Shown here: positions 5,664 through 7,581 of the stretch, one piece after another
How the letters are laid out: each line of letters begins with the position of its first letter
Position numbering within the stretch: position 1 is the first letter of the stretch
Source: an uncultured Amaricoccus sp.
GTDB lineage: Bacteria > Pseudomonadota > Alphaproteobacteria > Rhodobacterales > Rhodobacteraceae
Reading direction: 5' to 3'
DNA: 7,581 nt
NCBI RefSeq assembly: GCF_937858865.1
Contig: NZ_CALLYO010000053.1
Span: forward strand, 1-7,581
Made by a program: the position numbers and the translations under genes
The notes under the pieces: model-generated
Told to the model about the DNA's origin: nothing
The model's input: the letters and a program-made list of their open reading frames with translations, nothing else
The model's database searches: none

Positions 5664-6237
5664 GGATGGTGATCGGGATCCCGGTCGGCACCATCGACCA
5701 GATCTCCTCCATCTCGGCGTCCGAGACGGCGATGCAGCCCGCCGTCCAGTCGGTCTTCCGCCGGTCGGCGGTGCGCCGCGGCCCGCCGTGGATGAAGATG
5801 TCGCCGCCCGGCTTCACCCCGAGCGCGCGCGCCCGGGCGACGTCGAGCGCGTTCGGATAGCTCACCCCGAGGCTGAGGTAGAACTCGCTCCGCGGATTGC
5901 GCCGGTCGATGTAGTAGCGCCCCTCCGGCGTCCGGCCGTCGCCCGACTGCTGCTTGTGGCCCCGCGGCGTGAAGCCGAGGTGGACCTTGTAGCGCTTCAG
6001 CGTCTCCGCGCCGCTCATCAGCGCCAGCACCCGCTTCGACTTCGAGACCACGATGTGGTTGGCACGCGGCGCCAGCGTCGGGACGTAGCTCGCCCGCGCC
6101 GGCACGCTGCCGAGCGCGAGGAAGCCCGCGGTCAGCGCGAGCGCGCTGCGCCGGGTCCAGAGTTTCCGCTCGACCGCCAGGTCGTCATCGTCGAGGGGAA
6201 GCTCCGCCTCCCCGAGAAGCCACGTCCGCTCGTTCAT
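5656..6237 (-). CDS. L,D-transpeptidase (YkuD family), DWTAGC type
   Basis: A 193-residue YkuD-domain protein, expected in the periplasm and acting on peptidoglycan. The N-terminus is unusual: about 25 mostly acidic residues (with LPLDDDDLAVERK) come before WTRRSALALTAGFLALGSVPARA, which looks like a twin-arginine (or Sec) signal with an ARA cut near residue 49. The catalytic domain follows: HIVVSKSKRVLALMSG (61-76), YKVHLGFTPRGHKQQSGDGRTPEGRY in the middle, then DIFIHGGP with His150 and DWTAGCIAVSDAEMEEIW with the catalytic Cys168. The SHGC motif appears as WTAGC, which is normal for this branch (YafK/ErfK-like, DWTxGCIAV). The ATG is preceded by AGG on the minus strand, 4 bases away. rlmN lies 115 bases upstream on the same strand; read-through is possible, but an AT-rich patch in the gap may hold an own promoter. 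Confidence 0.92.
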   Translation of the reverse strand: MNERTWLLGEAELPLDDDDLAVERKLWTRRSALALTAGFLALGSVPARASYVPTLAPRANHIVVSKSKRVLALMSGAETLKRYKVHLGFTPRGHKQQSGDGRTPEGRYYIDRRNPRSEFYLSLGVSYPNALDVARARALGVKPGGDIFIHGGPRRTADRRKTDWTAGCIAVSDAEMEEIWSMVPTGIPITILA

Positions 6238-6304
6238 GTCGCCTGCTCTTGTCGTTGTCGGGTTCCCGCCGGTGAGGACGGTCCCATTTCTGCCTGATAT
6301 GGTT

Positions 6305-6334
6305 GATATACTCCTAACCCGGCAGATTCGGGAA
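6305..6334 (-). promoter_or_regulatory. Candidate promoter for the second transpeptidase gene
   Basis: In the rlmN-transpeptidase gap, an AT-rich patch stands out from the GC-rich background. On the minus strand TATATC (6310-6305) matches four of six -10 bases. TTCCCG (6334-6329), 18 bases upstream, is a poor -35. ATATCA is repeated 9 bases apart (6309-6304 and 6300-6295), which could also be a protein-binding site. Confidence 0.3.
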
Positions 6335-6352
6335 GCCCGCTTGCGCGCCGCG

Positions 6353-7519
6353 TCAAACGGCGACCGCCGCGGCGGCGGGACGGGCGCGCCGCGCCCGCTC
6401 GGAGGCGCTCTTCAGCTGGCCGCAGGCGGCCATGATGTCCTCGCCGCGCGGCGTCCTGACCGGCGAGGCATAGCCCGCCCGGTTGACGATGGCGCCGAAG
6501 GCCTCGATCCGCTCCGGGTCCGACCGCTCGTAGGGCGCGCCCGGCCAGGGGTTGAACGGGATGAGGTTGATCTTGGCCGGGATGCCGGCGATCAGCCTGA
6601 CCAGCCGCCGCGCGTCGGCGTCGCTGTCGTTCACCCCCTTCAGCATCACGTACTCGAAGGTGATCCGCTCGGCGTTCGAGAGCCGCGGATAGGCGCGGCA
6701 GGCGGCCAGCAGCTCGCCGATCGGCCACTTGCGGTTGATCGGCACCAGCACGTCCCTGACCGCGTCGGTGGTGGCATGGAAGGAGATGGCGAGCAGGCAG
6801 CCGATCTCCGCCCCGACCCGCGCGATCTCCGGCACCACCCCCGAGGTCGAGAGGGTGATCCGCCGCCGCGACAGCGCGATCCCCTCGCCGTCCATGCAGA
6901 TCTTCATCGCGTCGCGCACCGCCTCGAAGTTGTAGAGCGGCTCGCCCATGCCCATCAGCACCAGGTTCGAGACCAGCCGCTTCTCGTCCGGCTTCCGCCC
7001 CCAGTCCTCGAGGTCGTCGCGCGCGACCATCACCTGCCCGACGATCTCGGCCGCGGTCAGGTTCCGGACCAGCCGCTGGGTGCCGGTATGGCAGAAGGAG
7101 CAGGTGAGCGTGCAGCCGACCTGGCTCGAGACGCAGAGCGTCCCGCGGTCGGCCTCCGGGATGTAGACCGTCTCGATCTCCGCCCCGCCGTCGATCCGGA
7201 GCAGATACTTCCGCGTCCCGTCGGCCGAGACCTGCCGCGTCACGATCTCCGGCCGCGCGATGCGGAACCGCCCGGCGAGGAGCTCGCGATAGGGCCGCGC
7301 CAGGTTGGTCATCGCCATGAAGTCGCGGGCGCCGCGGTGATAGAGCCACTGCCAGACCTGCGCGACCCGCATCGTCGCCTGCGCCTCCGGCGTGCCGGCC
7401 TCGACCAGCGCCGCCCGCAGCGCCGCCCGCCCCATCCCGACCACGTTCGGCAGCCCCGCCTCGGCCGGGCGGCGGGGCAGGGTCACGAGATCGGGCGAGA
7501 TCGGAAGGGTGGCGGTCAT
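6353..7519 (-). CDS. rlmN: 23S rRNA (adenine2503-C2)-methyltransferase RlmN
   Basis: A 388-residue radical-SAM enzyme of the cytoplasm. In E. coli the family methylates C2 of A2503 in 23S rRNA and C2 of A37 in some tRNAs. All key residues are visible. The 4Fe-4S cluster motif CTLTCSFC gives Cys136, Cys140 and Cys143. Cys129 in LCVSSQVGC corresponds to E. coli Cys118, and Cys366 in [12 protein letters not shown] corresponds to the methyl-carrying Cys355. GMGEPLYN (190-197) is the SAM-binding GEP-type motif, followed by [22 protein letters not shown] and [13 protein letters not shown]. The N-terminal domain has [22 protein letters not shown] 7519 (MTATLPIS) was chosen because alphaproteobacterial RlmN proteins start this way. 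An in-frame GTG at 7561 would add 14 Arg/Lys-rich residues, and neither start has a clear Shine-Dalgarno. The Ala/Arg-rich C-terminal tail after [11 protein letters not shown] is a dispensable-looking extension. It lies upstream of the second transpeptidase gene. Confidence 0.96.
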   Translation of the reverse strand: MTATLPISPDLVTLPRRPAEAGLPNVVGMGRAALRAALVEAGTPEAQATMRVAQVWQWLYHRGARDFMAMTNLARPYRELLAGRFRIARPEIVTRQVSADGTRKYLLRIDGGAEIETVYIPEADRGTLCVSSQVGCTLTCSFCHTGTQRLVRNLTAAEIVGQVMVARDDLEDWGRKPDEKRLVSNLVLMGMGEPLYNFEAVRDAMKICMDGEGIALSRRRITLSTSGVVPEIARVGAEIGCLLAISFHATTDAVRDVLVPINRKWPIGELLAACRAYPRLSNAERITFEYVMLKGVNDSDADARRLVRLIAGIPAKINLIPFNPWPGAPYERSDPERIEAFGAIVNRAGYASPVRTPRGEDIMAACGQLKSASERARRARPAAAAVAV

Positions 7520-7581
7520 CGGCTTCGCGGGGAACAGGCGCTTCGCGCGCCGGACGCGCACGGGTTCGGCCGTCTAGATAG

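Noticed and set aside
4301..5860. Long plus-strand open frame across the transpeptidase and CAP genes
   Set aside because: It is antisense or out of frame to three well-supported genes and shows no domain; a shadow of high GC.
6353..7561. rlmN starting at GTG 7561
   Set aside because: The additional 14 residues are Arg/Lys-rich without Shine-Dalgarno support, and alphaproteobacterial RlmN proteins typically start with MTA-like residues as at 7519.

Overview
This is a GC-rich (about 70% by eye), densely coding piece of chromosome. It most likely comes from an alphaproteobacterium of the Rhodobacterales type. The evidence is the RlmN sequence (MTATLPIS... start, [27 protein letters not shown] end), the YjbH/YjbF pair, and an envelope gene set familiar from that order. 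The genus cannot be named from sequence alone.

Layout, left to right. A plus-strand NAD(P)-dependent epimerase-like gene (atypical SDR) enters from the left edge and ends at 718. A 130-base spacer with two hairpins follows. A two-gene plus-strand operon then encodes a YjbH-family outer-membrane protein (849-3026) and a YjbF/GfcB-family lipoprotein (3023-3706), which overlap by 4 bases (ATGA). Convergent to it lies a 76-codon minus-strand gene for a small secreted or membrane protein with a run of eight aspartates (3871-4101). It has a very good Shine-Dalgarno and a textbook intrinsic terminator. Next is a minus-strand L,D-transpeptidase with a twin-arginine signal (4247-4870), then a 262-base divergent intergenic region carrying a 14-bp tandem repeat. 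A plus-strand CAP/SCP-domain lipoprotein (5133-5612) follows. It converges on a second minus-strand L,D-transpeptidase (5656-6237), and minus-strand rlmN (6353-7519) lies upstream of that.

Apart from rlmN and perhaps the SDR gene, everything here concerns the cell envelope. YjbH/YjbF belong to systems linked to exopolysaccharide export or outer-membrane polysaccharide. The two YkuD enzymes would make 3-3 crosslinks in peptidoglycan or attach proteins to it, and the CAP lipoprotein is probably anchored in the outer membrane. Whether they work as one system is inference: the genes sit in several transcription units with mixed orientation.

I see no RNA genes, mobile elements, CRISPR arrays, integrase or phage genes. 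The less ordinary features are the non-coding 14-bp tandem repeat between the divergent promoters, the (GAC)8 aspartate tract, an altered active-site motif (SSGCVG) in the first L,D-transpeptidase, and the stack of hairpins downstream of the yjbF-like gene. I did not find convincing evidence of a wholly new system.
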